Below, in pieces: positions 1-6,738 of a DNA stretch of 7,960 bases. Position numbers and translations under genes: made by a program. The notes beneath the pieces are model-generated. The model was not told the DNA's origin and did not search any database. It worked only from the letters and a program-made list of their open reading frames with translations. Numbering within the stretch: the first letter of the stretch is position 1; every line of letters begins with the position of its first letter. The stretch is taken from contig JAISUA010000101.1 in the NCBI GenBank assembly GCA_031272305.1, positions 1 through 7,960 of the forward strand. The letters are read 5' to 3'. Origin of the DNA: Clostridioides sp. (GTDB taxonomy: Bacteria > Bacillota > Clostridia > Peptostreptococcales > Peptostreptococcaceae).

Positions 1-508
1 ATCCATTTCTATTTTCAGAAATCGACATAGCAACTATCGAACAAGCTATCGCAAGTATTGAACCTAAAGAAACATATTTTGTAAGCAAAACAACAAGAAT
101 AAATATTCCTAGACAAATAAGTGAAATTACTGGTGCAATCGCAATCATAGAACCTAGAGAAGTAGCTACTCCCTTTCCTCCTCTAAATCCCATGAATACT
201 GGCCAATTATGACCACATACGACAAATACAACTGCTAAATATTTAGCTATTTCAATATTTATTCCTATCAACGATCCAATAAATCCAGCTATAATCACTG
301 ATAAAAGACCTTTCAAAACATCTCCTAAAAAAGTTGCTACTCCAGCTTTTATTCCATGAGTTCTCAAAACATTAGTAGATCCTGCATTTCCTGAACCTTG
401 TGTCCTTATATCAACACCTGATATTTTTTTAGAAATAATATATGAAGTCGATATATTTCCAAGCAAATATGAAATAATAGCTATCAAAAAATAGCCACAT
501 ATTTTCAA
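1..508 (-). CDS. plsY: Glycerol-3-phosphate acyltransferase PlsY (3' end off the window)
   Basis: PlsY is an integral membrane enzyme that moves an acyl group from acyl-phosphate to glycerol-3-phosphate, giving lysophosphatidic acid, the first step of phospholipid synthesis in most Gram-positive bacteria. I translated the minus strand by hand and obtained 169 residues before the edge; the family is usually about 190-210, so roughly 30 C-terminal residues are missing. The family motifs are clear: GSGNAGSTNVLR at residues 38-49 and GHNWPVFMGFRGGKG at 99-113. Hydrophobic segments lie near residues 5-24, 54-81, 88-98 and 119-142. The start chosen is TTG at 508-506, because GGAGGG sits at 520-515 with about 7 bases of spacing; no ATG is as well placed. 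It follows der in the same direction with a 94-bp gap that contains a copy of the der tail, and is probably cotranscribed with der. Identity is nearly certain; the start is likely. Confidence 0.95.
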   Translation of the reverse strand, partial: MKICGYFLIAIISYLLGNISTSYIISKKISGVDIRTQGSGNAGSTNVLRTHGIKAGVATFLGDVLKGLLSVIIAGFIGSLIGINIEIAKYLAVVFVVCGHNWPVFMGFRGGKGVATSLGSMIAIAPVISLICLGIFILVVLLTKYVSLGSILAIACSIVAMSISENRNG

Positions 509-602
509 TTCAATCCCTCCAACCTAACACTTTTTAGCTTTTTGTTTGTATTCGAATTTTAGACTTATCAATTAGAATACAAGTTTCATTAATCCATACA
601 AA
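509..602 (-). repeat. Duplicated 3' tail of der in the der-plsY gap
   Basis: Positions 529-561 and 608-640 are identical over 33 bp, and weaker similarity continues to about 590 and 670, an offset of 79 bp. The right-hand copy is the real end of der (K-F-E-Y-K-Q-K-A-K-K-F-stop). The left-hand copy, read in the matching frame, gives K-F-E-Y-K-Q-K-A-K-K-C-stop. It is preceded by a stop where der has a glutamate codon (GAA to TAA), so it is a non-coding remnant, not an alternative end. The copy ends a few bases before the plsY ribosome-binding site. No hairpin terminator is evident here, which fits der-plsY cotranscription. Confidence 0.9.
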
Positions 603-1931
603 TTAAAACTTTTTAGCTTTTTGTTTGTATTCGAATTTTAAACTTGTCCCTTCGAATCCAAAGTTTTCTCTTATTTTGTTTTCCAAATATCTTGTATATG
701 AAAAATGTGTAAGTTCTTTATCATTGATAAATAATGTAAATTTCGGTGGTTTGACATCTGTTTGTGTTCCATAATAAATCTTAAGTCTTTTACCCTTGTC
801 AGAAGGTGGTTGATTAAGCATGATAGCTTCTCCAATTACTTCATTAAGTGCAGAAGTTGACACTCTCTTAGAATGTGCACTTGCAACTTGTATAACTGTT
901 TCTAGTATTTTGTTCATTCTTTGATTTGTTTCTGCTGAAACAAAAAGTATTGGTGCGTACGCCATAAATGGAAATTTACTTCTAATGTCTCTTTTGTAAT
1001 TACTCATTGTTTTGTTGTCCTTAGTAAGCAAATCCCACTTGTTCACTACAAAAATACAAGCTTTTCCTTCATCATGTGCAATGCCTGCTACCTTTGTATC
1101 CTGTTCTGTAGGTCCTTGTTCTGCGTCTATTACAATCAAAACTACATCTGCTCTATCAACAGCACTCATAGCTCTTATAACACTGTATTTTTCTATTTTT
1201 TCATATATCTTGCTCTTTCTTCTTATACCTGCTGTATCGATTAGAAGGAATTTTTGGTCTCCTGTCTCGAAATATGTGTCCACAGCATCTCTTGTTGTTC
1301 CTGCAATCGAACTTACAATCACACGATTTTCGCCAAGAATCCTATTCAAAATAGAACTTTTTCCTGCATTTGGTTTTCCTGTTATAGCTACTTTTATGAT
1401 ATCTTCGTCATATTCAGTGTCTAGTCCTTCTGGGAAATTTTCTACTATTTCATCAAGTAAATCTCCTAGTCCCATACTATTAGCTCCTGAAACTGAGAAA
1501 GGAGCTCCAAGTCCTAATTCATAAAAATCATACACATCATCAAACTGTCTTTTATTATCGATTTTATTTACAACTAAAATCACTGGTTTATTTGTTCTTC
1601 TAAGTATTTGAGCAATCTCTTTGTCTGCTGCTGTCATACCTGATTTTCCATCTACGACAAATAATATAACATGTGCCATATCCATAGCCAACATAGCTTG
1701 ATTTCTCATTTGAGATAGTATCACATCTTGACTATCAGGTTCTATTCCTCCTGTATCAATTATCGTAAAATATTTATTTGTCCATTCTACTTCGGCAAAT
1801 ATTCTGTCCCTTGTAACTCCTGGTGTATCTTCAACTATAGAGATCCTCTTACCTGCAAATTTATTGAATAAAGTAGATTTGCCAACGTTCGGTCTTCCCA
1901 CAATAGCTACTACTGGTCTGCTTATGTTCAT
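603..1931 (-). CDS. der: Ribosome-assembly GTPase Der (EngA), double GTPase domain
   Basis: Der is an essential GTPase with two G domains that acts in the cytoplasm on assembly of the 50S ribosomal subunit. The 442-residue product has the full family layout. G domain 1 shows GRPNVGKS (12-19), GVTRD (38-42), DTGG (59-62) and NKID (122-125). G domain 2 shows GKPNAGKS (185-192), GTTRD (211-215), DTAG (232-235) and NKWD (297-300). A KH-like C-terminal domain follows (about 355-442), ending in a lysine-rich tail. Length and motifs are normal, with no sign of damage. The ATG at 1931 is preceded by GAGGAG with a suitable spacer. A near-consensus promoter lies 45 bp upstream, so der can be expressed apart from the DUF512 gene before it. 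plsY follows after 94 bp. Confidence 0.98.
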   Translation of the reverse strand: MNISRPVVAIVGRPNVGKSTLFNKFAGKRISIVEDTPGVTRDRIFAEVEWTNKYFTIIDTGGIEPDSQDVILSQMRNQAMLAMDMAHVILFVVDGKSGMTAADKEIAQILRRTNKPVILVVNKIDNKRQFDDVYDFYELGLGAPFSVSGANSMGLGDLLDEIVENFPEGLDTEYDEDIIKVAITGKPNAGKSSILNRILGENRVIVSSIAGTTRDAVDTYFETGDQKFLLIDTAGIRRKSKIYEKIEKYSVIRAMSAVDRADVVLIVIDAEQGPTEQDTKVAGIAHDEGKACIFVVNKWDLLTKDNKTMSNYKRDIRSKFPFMAYAPILFVSAETNQRMNKILETVIQVASAHSKRVSTSALNEVIGEAIMLNQPPSDKGKRLKIYYGTQTDVKPPKFTLFINDKELTHFSYTRYLENKIRENFGFEGTSLKFEYKQKAKKF

Positions 1932-1976
1932 TCTTTTTACTCCTCGTATAATAAAGTTATATTTCTTCTATGTCTC

Positions 1977-2005
1977 ATTATATCAAAATTTCATCTTTCT
2001 TACAA
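1977..2005 (-). promoter_or_regulatory. Sigma-A type promoter for der (-plsY)
   Basis: On the minus strand, a -35 box TTGTAA (2005-2000) and a perfect -10 box TATAAT (1982-1977) are separated by 17 bp, the ideal spacing. Transcription would begin near 1970, giving a leader of about 40 bases with a good GAGGAG before the der ATG. The sequence ATTTTGTAAGAA that carries the -35 box occurs a second time 31 bp upstream (2040-2029). Assignment rests on box match and position only. Confidence 0.75.
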
Positions 2006-2053
2006 AATCTTTTCATTGTAATCAGTAATTCTTACAAAATATATTGATTGTGC

Positions 2054-3400
2054 TTAGATAGTCAAAAGTTTATCTAAAAAATCTTTTCCTTCATTTTGAC
2101 AAGCTACAACTTCTACTTTTAATATTTCTTCAAGTTCTTCTAATGTCATATCATCTAAAAATATTTCTTCGTCTGCTTTCATCATACTTCTTGTTATGAA
2201 AAGTTTTTCTCCTAATTCCACGTTTTTTAGATTTTTTATCAAATCAGTAGCTGTAAGAAGTCCTGCTACAGTGATTGTTTTTCCAAAAAAATCATTTTCT
2301 ATAAGGTAGACTCTTATATCTAGTAAACTTATTTTCGACATTATTTTTTCTGCCAGTCTTTTCATAAGAGAATACGCACTTTTTCCTGTAGCAATCGATA
2401 CAATCTTTTTGTTAATTGATACGATTTTTTTATTAAAAGTAGATTTATTTTCTTCTAAATACCTATCGACTTCACTTTCAAATTTTATAACCATTCCTAC
2501 TCCATCTTCAAATTGCAAAAATCCTTCGTATTCATCATAAAAAGGAAACTCACTTCCAGAAATGATGTAAAATTCATCAGATAAAAATACAAATCTAGTC
2601 TGTATTTTTCTAAGTAAATCTTTTTGGAAGGATTCAACTTGATTAACAACGAATTTAGCACTTTCCTCATCATAAATTTCCATAGGATATAATCCATCTC
2701 TATACTTTGTGATTCCTGCTGGAACAACAGCTATACTATTGACATAAGGATAAAGTTCAGATAGGTCTTTTATAGTTCTTTCCAGTTCATCTCCGTCATT
2801 TATTCCTTTGCACAAAACAATTTGACAATTCATCACTATAGACTCTTTTGCAAGTCTTTTCATTATATCTAGAATCTTTGATGCATTCTTGTTATTCAAC
2901 ATTTTTATTCTAAGTTCTGGATTAGTAGTATGAACTGAGATGTTTATAGGACTTATTCTATATTTTATAATTCTATCAATGTCATCTTCTGACATATTTG
3001 TCAGCGTGACAAAATTTCCTTGCAAAAAGGATAGCCTTGAATCATCATCTTTGAAATACAAAGTTTCTCGCATTCCTTTAGGCAATTGATCTATAAAACA
3101 AAACATACATTTATTTCGACAACTTTTCGCTTTATCAATAATAGGATTTGAAAATTCTATTCCTAAATCTTCATCATAATCTTTTTCAATCTCATAAATA
3201 ATTATTTCTTGATCTTTATTCTCAATTTCGATTTCTAAATATTCATCACTCATTAAAAATTTATATTCGATTATGTCGCTAACATTTTGATTATTTATCG
3301 AAATTAAAATATCTCCAACTTCAATTCCAACTTCTTCTGCTATACTGTTTGGATATATTTTGTTTATAATATTATTAGACTTTTTAACATTAACTTCCAC
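2054..3400 (-). CDS. DUF512 family protein: PDZ-like domain plus radical-SAM-like FeS motif
   Basis: This family is widespread in Clostridia and often adjoins der; its reaction is not established to my knowledge. Using the start proposed here the product has 448 residues, the usual size. A PDZ-like segment lies at about 8-60 (IxPNSIAEEVGIEVGDILISIN). A CxxxCxxC cluster follows at C94, C98 and C101 (CRNKCMFCFIDQLPKGMR), which suggests a 4Fe-4S cluster and a radical-SAM-like fold. The DUF512 region follows, with FLQFEDGVGM (294-303) and NDFFG (369-373). The frame is open upstream to a GTG at 3511, but those 37 extra residues have no family similarity that I can see and no ribosome-binding site. 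GTG at 3400 fits the family's N terminus better, although its nearest GAGAGG is 14 bases away, so the start is uncertain. A 21-bp in-frame tandem duplication lies at residues 323-336. It precedes der by 122 bp. Confidence 0.9.
   Translation of the reverse strand: MEVNVKKSNNIINKIYPNSIAEEVGIEVGDILISINNQNVSDIIEYKFLMSDEYLEIEIENKDQEIIIYEIEKDYDEDLGIEFSNPIIDKAKSCRNKCMFCFIDQLPKGMRETLYFKDDDSRLSFLQGNFVTLTNMSEDDIDRIIKYRISPINISVHTTNPELRIKMLNNKNASKILDIMKRLAKESIVMNCQIVLCKGINDGDELERTIKDLSELYPYVNSIAVVPAGITKYRDGLYPMEIYDEESAKFVVNQVESFQKDLLRKIQTRFVFLSDEFYIISGSEFPFYDEYEGFLQFEDGVGMVIKFESEVDRYLEENKSTFNKKIVSINKKIVSIATGKSAYSLMKRLAEKIMSKISLLDIRVYLIENDFFGKTITVAGLLTATDLIKNLKNVELGEKLFITRSMMKADEEIFLDDMTLEELEEILKVEVVACQNEGKDFLDKLLTI
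2393..2434 (-). repeat. 21-bp in-frame tandem duplication within the DUF512 gene
   Basis: Positions 2434-2414 and 2413-2393 (minus strand) each encode N-K-K-I-V-S-I. The two copies differ at four bases and all four differences are synonymous third positions. The peptide is therefore duplicated exactly while the DNA has diverged. It sits just before the conserved ATGKSAY segment, probably in a linker. Confidence 0.85.
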
Positions 3401-3676
3401 TGTAAAATCAAATTCCTCTCTGTATACTATGTTTAAATTTGTTGATTTTGTATATAAATAATATATTTTACACACCAATCTATATAATATTGAATTACAT
3501 ATACATATCACTATTCGTGTTTAACTTATAATATTTAAACATTACCTAGTTGTAGATTAGCATATATATGCGTTAAAATCAAGTAACTCTTAAAACTATT
3601 ACCATTTTTATGAATACCTATAATATGTTATTTGAAATTCATATCGAACCAAAATAGATAGTATTACTCTTTATTT
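3401..3676 (-). promoter_or_regulatory. Intergenic region with candidate promoter and long leader for the DUF512 gene
   Basis: About 275 bases without a supported gene. On the minus strand a candidate promoter has -35 TTGATT (3582-3577), a 17-bp spacer and -10 TAATCT (3559-3554), with a TG one base upstream (extended -10 form). The spacer contains the perfect 12-bp palindrome GCATATATATGC (3571-3560), which touches the -10 box and could be an operator or simply AT-rich chance. With the GTG start at 3400 the leader would be about 145 bases. A weaker set (TTCAAT, 18 bp, TAAAAT) lies nearer the gene, between about 3490 and 3461. I see no riboswitch that I recognise. Confidence 0.45.
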
Positions 3677-3713
3677 AAAAAATAGGTCAAACTATCGTTT
3701 TAGTTTAACCTAT
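3677..3713 (-). terminator. Rho-independent terminator after the YIEGIA/cap genes
   Basis: On the minus strand a 13-bp stem (3713-3701 with 3694-3682) contains one G-U pair and closes a 6-base loop, AAACGA. It is followed directly by a run of T (3681-3677). On the plus strand the same position would be a C-A mismatch and no T run follows in register, so the hairpin suits minus-strand transcription. It lies 50 bp after the stop of the small capping-subunit gene and separates that unit from the DUF512-der-plsY unit. Confidence 0.88.
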
Positions 3714-3762
3714 AATTTTTTGTATTTAATTCTTATTTGTTAGTTTTTATTTATTTTTTAAG

Positions 3763-3963
3763 CTAATGTTTCACTACTATGAGCGTTCCTTTTGTCATGT
3801 CGTGAACCATTCCTCCAAAACACTTTGAAATAAGCAGTGCTTTTTTCTGCAATTCTTCTTCGCTCTCTACAAAAAACACAGGACAACCTCCACTTATATT
3901 CATTTCTTTGTCTGTTGTCACAATCGCAAGTGCAAACTCATTTATACCTATATTCGAATTCAT
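3763..3963 (-). CDS. Small 'capping complex subunit for YIEGIA' type protein
   Basis: A 66-residue soluble protein with no signal peptide and no membrane segment. It resembles, from memory, the small family that databases name 'capping complex subunit for YIEGIA', which accompanies YIEGIA membrane proteins in Bacilli and Clostridia. Features recalled for the family and seen here are LAIVTTDKE near 12-20, GGCPVFFVESEEEL at 25-38, GGMVHDMTKG at 50-59 and the C-terminal IVVKH. The biochemical role is not known to me; the database name implies binding to the YIEGIA protein. The ATG at 3963 follows AGGGTG with a 5-base spacer, a moderate site. The gene begins 50 bp after the second YIEGIA paralog, in the same direction, and precedes a strong terminator, so it is probably the last gene of that transcript. 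Confidence 0.82.
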   Translation of the reverse strand: MNSNIGINEFALAIVTTDKEMNISGGCPVFFVESEEELQKKALLISKCFGGMVHDMTKGTLIVVKH

Positions 3964-4013
3964 ATTTTCACCCTTTTCTTATAAAGATTTTTCACAAATA
4001 TTTTCAATGTACG

Positions 4014-4961
4014 CTATCCAATGCTTCCGATTTTTATATTTTTCAGTGCTAGATTTTTTCCTTTTGTACTTTCTATTACTGGACAATTTTTCACTGCGTT
4101 TATTACATCTTGAGCATCACCAACAAGAGGAATATATGCAAATAGTATGCTTTCTCTTTCTGCAAATTTTCTAGGAATTGGAGTATATTGTGGCTCGTCT
4201 ATATCACCATATCTTCCTAGTTTAGAATAAATATTATATAGTATAGCTTGTCTTTGTCCTGAATTATATATAATCGAAGCATTTTCGTAATTTTTATTCT
4301 TAGGAATAATTTCAATTCCAACTGCTTTTTGTAAATAAAGTTCTCTATCTTCTAGAAGTCCTATATTTGTTATTCCCTTCAAATCTCCAACTTTGAGTAT
4401 TGACGTATCTACAAAACTAATAGGAACTTGCACTATATCTGCAATATCTCCAACTTTTTTTCTTGTAAGTAGTTTTTTTATTAAAAATGCAAGAATCAAA
4501 TTTGTAGCTCCAGCAATAACCAAACTCAATATATTATTCATACCGAAATCCTCTCTCAAAATCGTATCAATAGCAACAGTAAAAAATGAAGTTATTATAC
4601 ACATATAATTTCTAACTTCATAAGCTTTTGCAATTTCCTCAATGAGCGACTCTCCTCTTTTCACCAATTGAGATGATTCTATATTTTGAAGAGTATTTCT
4701 CCTAATAGCTCTCACTTGTCTGAACTGTTCTGCTGCAAGTGATAAAAATGTTATAGAAGTATAGGATCTCTCAATGATCGCAGGCACTAACAAAGCACCA
4801 AGTGCCGATGCAACAAATGCAAGCACCAGTTGTGTGACTAAAATATTTGGATGAGAAGGATACTGTTTTTGATCTGTATTCAACATAATAATTCTAGAAG
4901 TTACACCTATACAAACGCCTACGTAGAATGACAAATCAAAGAAAAACATCTTATTATCCAT
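4014..4961 (-). CDS. YIEGIA-family membrane protein, paralog 1 (next to the small cap gene)
   Basis: A 315-residue membrane protein of the YIEGIA family, found mainly in spore-forming Firmicutes and without established function. Hydrophobic segments lie near residues 7-25, 42-63, 118-134 and 142-164, followed by a soluble C-terminal half (about 165-315). The signature hexapeptide that names the family is altered to LIEEIA at 106-111, in the context KRGESLIEEIAKAYEVRNY. Other positions shared with its neighbour are SALGA near 52-56, TFLSLAAEQFRQVR at 71-84, DIADI at 172-176 and SGQRQAILYNIY at 234-245. The ATG at 4961 follows AAAGGAGG with an 8-base spacer, an excellent site. It lies 218 bp downstream of paralog 2 and 50 bp upstream of the small cap gene. 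Family assignment is fairly sure; function is unknown. Confidence 0.85.
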   Translation of the reverse strand: MDNKMFFFDLSFYVGVCIGVTSRIIMLNTDQKQYPSHPNILVTQLVLAFVASALGALLVPAIIERSYTSITFLSLAAEQFRQVRAIRRNTLQNIESSQLVKRGESLIEEIAKAYEVRNYMCIITSFFTVAIDTILREDFGMNNILSLVIAGATNLILAFLIKKLLTRKKVGDIADIVQVPISFVDTSILKVGDLKGITNIGLLEDRELYLQKAVGIEIIPKNKNYENASIIYNSGQRQAILYNIYSKLGRYGDIDEPQYTPIPRKFAERESILFAYIPLVGDAQDVINAVKNCPVIESTKGKNLALKNIKIGSIG

Positions 4962-5179
4962 TTCGAACGCCTCCTTTAAGATAATTTCTGGTTAAAAATT
5001 CCGTTTAAATCAAGTATAAAATTACTTCAGAAAAAATTACAGATTTTTAAATTTTTTAATTTTACAATGAGCTAATTTTTTCATTAGATTTTATTTTAAA
5101 TAACTATATTTTTTCTTTAGATTTTATTTTAAATAACTATTTTTTTCTTTAGATTTTATTTTAAATAACTATAATTTTT
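4962..5179 (-). repeat. Intergenic region with a 33-bp tandem repeat abutting the stop of paralog 2
   Basis: Three contiguous copies of a 32-33-bp unit lie at 5075-5107, 5108-5140 and 5141-5172. They share a core of TTAGATTTTATTTTAAATA on the plus strand. A partial fourth copy (5173-5185) runs into the stop and last codon of the upstream YIEGIA gene. The core is identical in all three full copies; the differences are confined to the T tract and the first bases, so the array looks recent. The left part of the gap (4962-5074) is AT-rich with a possible TATACT -10 box near 5016, and I find no strong terminator between the two paralogs. Read-through from one to the other is therefore possible. 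Confidence 0.88.
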
Positions 5180-6100
5180 TCATTTGGCATATCCTTCTTT
5201 TGTTTTTGCAACTTCAAGTATAGGTGCACTTTGTGCAGCTTTTATCATAGCTTGCATATCTTTCAAAATAGGCACAAAAACAATTATCACGCTTTTGGTT
5301 TTGTTAGATGTACGAGATATAGATAGAATGTCATACTCGTCAATGTCTTTATTTATTCCAAGATGAATATAAATATTGTGAATGATAGATTGTCGCTGAC
5401 CTATATCATTCAGAATTCCAAAATATTTTGGTTCTTTCGGAAAAATTTCTATAGCAAGACCTTTTTCAGTATATTTTTTTCTAGTATCTGAAAGACCCAC
5501 ATTCGCAATATACACTCCATTTACTTTCATAACACTATCTTCGAAATTTATTTCCGCAGGAAATATATCTGCTATATCTTCAACACTTTTTCTCTTTAAA
5601 TATTTTCTGAAAATAATTCCGACAATTATACCAGAAATTATTGCACCAACTGTGCATATCCAAAAATTTTTAACAAATCTCAAATTTATTGTGATATATG
5701 TTATCGAAGCTGCTAATGCTGAAATCAAACTTATATAACTTCTCGATTCATATGTAGAAGATATTTCTTCAACATATGCTTCACCTTTTGGAACTATTTC
5801 ATCTTGATCCGTGTTCTTGAGTGTGATCCTTTCTTGCTCAGCAAGACCTTGAAATTGCTGTATAGCTATAGCAAAAAATGTTAACGCTGCATATTCTTCA
5901 TCTAGAAGTGCTGGCAACGCTATAGCTCCAAGTGCTGCTGATAATCCTGATGATATGATTTGCTCTATATAATCTTGAGGTCTTGAAGGATATTGCTTAT
6001 CTATCACGACTAACACAAATCCTCTACAAAAAATTCCTACAAGAACTGATACAATCAACACCTGTCTTAAAACTTCGTCCGATAAAAGACTCTTTTCCAT
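5180..6100 (-). CDS. YIEGIA-family membrane protein, paralog 2
   Basis: A 306-residue membrane protein paralogous to the gene that follows it. Hydrophobic segments lie near residues 12-33, 44-66, 121-139 and 146-166, followed by a soluble C-terminal half. The family hexapeptide is altered to YVEEIS at 109-114, in the context PKGEAYVEEISSTYESRSY. Shared landmarks are SAALGA at 54-59, the TFFAIAIQQFQGL segment at 74-86, SVEDIADIF at 172-180 and GQRQSIIHNIY at 234-244. The ATG at 6100 follows AAGGAGG with a 5-base spacer. Upstream is an unusual repeat array; downstream is another tandem repeat and then paralog 1. Two members in a row with a cap-like gene suggest a heteromeric membrane complex. 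That is inference from gene order; no function is established. Confidence 0.85.
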   Translation of the reverse strand: MEKSLLSDEVLRQVLIVSVLVGIFCRGFVLVVIDKQYPSRPQDYIEQIISSGLSAALGAIALPALLDEEYAALTFFAIAIQQFQGLAEQERITLKNTDQDEIVPKGEAYVEEISSTYESRSYISLISALAASITYITINLRFVKNFWICTVGAIISGIIVGIIFRKYLKRKSVEDIADIFPAEINFEDSVMKVNGVYIANVGLSDTRKKYTEKGLAIEIFPKEPKYFGILNDIGQRQSIIHNIYIHLGINKDIDEYDILSISRTSNKTKSVIIVFVPILKDMQAMIKAAQSAPILEVAKTKEGYAK

Positions 6101-6352
6101 GACTTCCTCCTTTTTGTATAAAACTTTATAATACTTTTCGATATGTTATCCATTTGTATAAAAAATTTTATAATGTTTTTTCATATGTTATATATCTGTA
6201 TGAAACTTTATAATATTTTTCTATATGTTATTCATTTGCATAAAAAAATTTTATAATGCTTTTCCATATGTTATCCATTTGCATAAAAAATTGTAGTGTT
6301 TTTCCATATAATATCTGTTTTCATAAAAATTTTTAACATATTTTAATACATA
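6101..6352 (-). repeat. Array of about six degenerate 37-43-bp repeats upstream of YIEGIA paralog 2
   Basis: About six consecutive imperfect copies occur at roughly 6113-6152, 6153-6194, 6195-6234, 6235-6277, 6278-6314 and 6315-6352. On the plus strand each has the pattern TTTGTATAAAAnTTTATAAT, then a T-rich tract, then CATATGTTATCCA. The first half forms a small inverted repeat (TATAAA facing TTTATA), clearest in copies 1 and 2 and decayed in copies 5 and 6. Copy 1 ends against the ribosome-binding site of the gene. There are no unique spacers, so it is not a CRISPR. Possible roles are a multi-site operator or a repeated promoter, or it may be a neutral minisatellite; the sequence does not decide. 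Confidence 0.8.
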
Positions 6353-6512
6353 TAGTTTGTACAAAAAAATAAAAAAATTTCCTTATATGAAAAAGTTTTT
6401 TAATTAAAATTTTATTTATTAACTAATGAAGATATGATGATATTGTTTTCAGAAACGTTCACTGCTTTATTATTAAAAAATGTTCACTACTTTAATATTA
6501 AAAATCATAATA
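6353..6512. repeat. AT-rich non-coding stretch with a 25-bp direct repeat
   Basis: No coding potential is visible on either strand. The only structure I see is a direct tandem repeat at 6457-6481 and 6482-6506, 21 of 25 bases identical, beginning GTTCACT in both copies. It lies between the CWB2-gene terminator and the 40-bp repeat array. A promoter for YIEGIA paralog 2 would be expected in or near this stretch, but I cannot pick one with confidence among many AT-rich candidates. Confidence 0.6.
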
Positions 6513-6567
6513 AAAAATAAGCTATACAATAAATTTTTCTAACAATAATTATGTATAACTTATTTTT
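6513..6567 (-). terminator. Probable terminator of the CWB2 surface-protein gene
   Basis: On the minus strand a 15-bp stem (6567-6553 with 6527-6513), including one G-U pair, closes a 25-base AT-rich loop. The 3' arm ends in CTTATTTTTT, giving a T-rich tail. On the plus strand the G-U pair becomes a C-A mismatch. It is the first strong hairpin after the CWB2 gene and its tail copy. The stem is AT-rich and the loop long, so it is weaker than the terminator at 3677-3713. Confidence 0.6.
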
Positions 6568-6629
6568 ATCTTTTTTGTTTCAATATTTTATTTTTTATTT
6601 CAATTAACTTTATAATAAACCATTTAATT

Positions 6630-6698
6630 TTATTTAACTGTACTATATTTATGACTTATCTTCACTGATGTTTCGTATCTGTCTACTTCTGCAAGTAC
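6630..6698 (-). pseudogene. Duplicated C-terminal fragment of the CWB2 gene
   Basis: Read on the minus strand this 69-bp stretch encodes 22 residues plus TAA, containing VDRYETSVKIS and ending K-Y-S-T-V-K-stop. The intact gene ends with VDRYETAVKIS and K-Y-S-S-I-K-stop at 6739-6807. By my count 16 of 22 residues and 59 of 69 bases match, at a constant offset of 109 bp. Similarity fades upstream of this segment, with a one-base shift, and stops intervene, so it cannot be translated as part of the main gene. It is either a decayed tandem duplication of the gene's end or the last trace of a second CWB2 gene. Confidence 0.85.
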
Positions 6699-6738
6699 TT
6701 TATATTTTCATTTATTTCAGACTTTATTGCTATCATTT

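Noticed and set aside
1012..1524. A 170-codon open frame on the plus strand
   Set aside because: It lies wholly antisense to der, whose motifs are complete; the plus-strand product is low-complexity and resembles no family I know.
3512..3676. tRNA, riboswitch or other structured RNA in the gap before the DUF512 gene
   Set aside because: No cloverleaf, T-loop or recognised riboswitch core is visible, and the sequence is very AT-rich.
3837..4174. Overlapping plus-strand open frames opposite the cap gene and YIEGIA paralog 1
   Set aside because: The minus-strand genes have ribosome-binding sites and family motifs; these frames are Phe/Leu/Tyr-rich by-products of AT-rich antisense sequence.
5075..5172. 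Possible CRISPR array
   Set aside because: The units are directly contiguous with no variable spacers, only three in number, and no cas gene is present.
6113..6352. Possible replication-origin iterons or CRISPR
   Set aside because: There is no replication-initiator gene or DnaA-box cluster nearby, no unique spacers, and the copies are degenerate.
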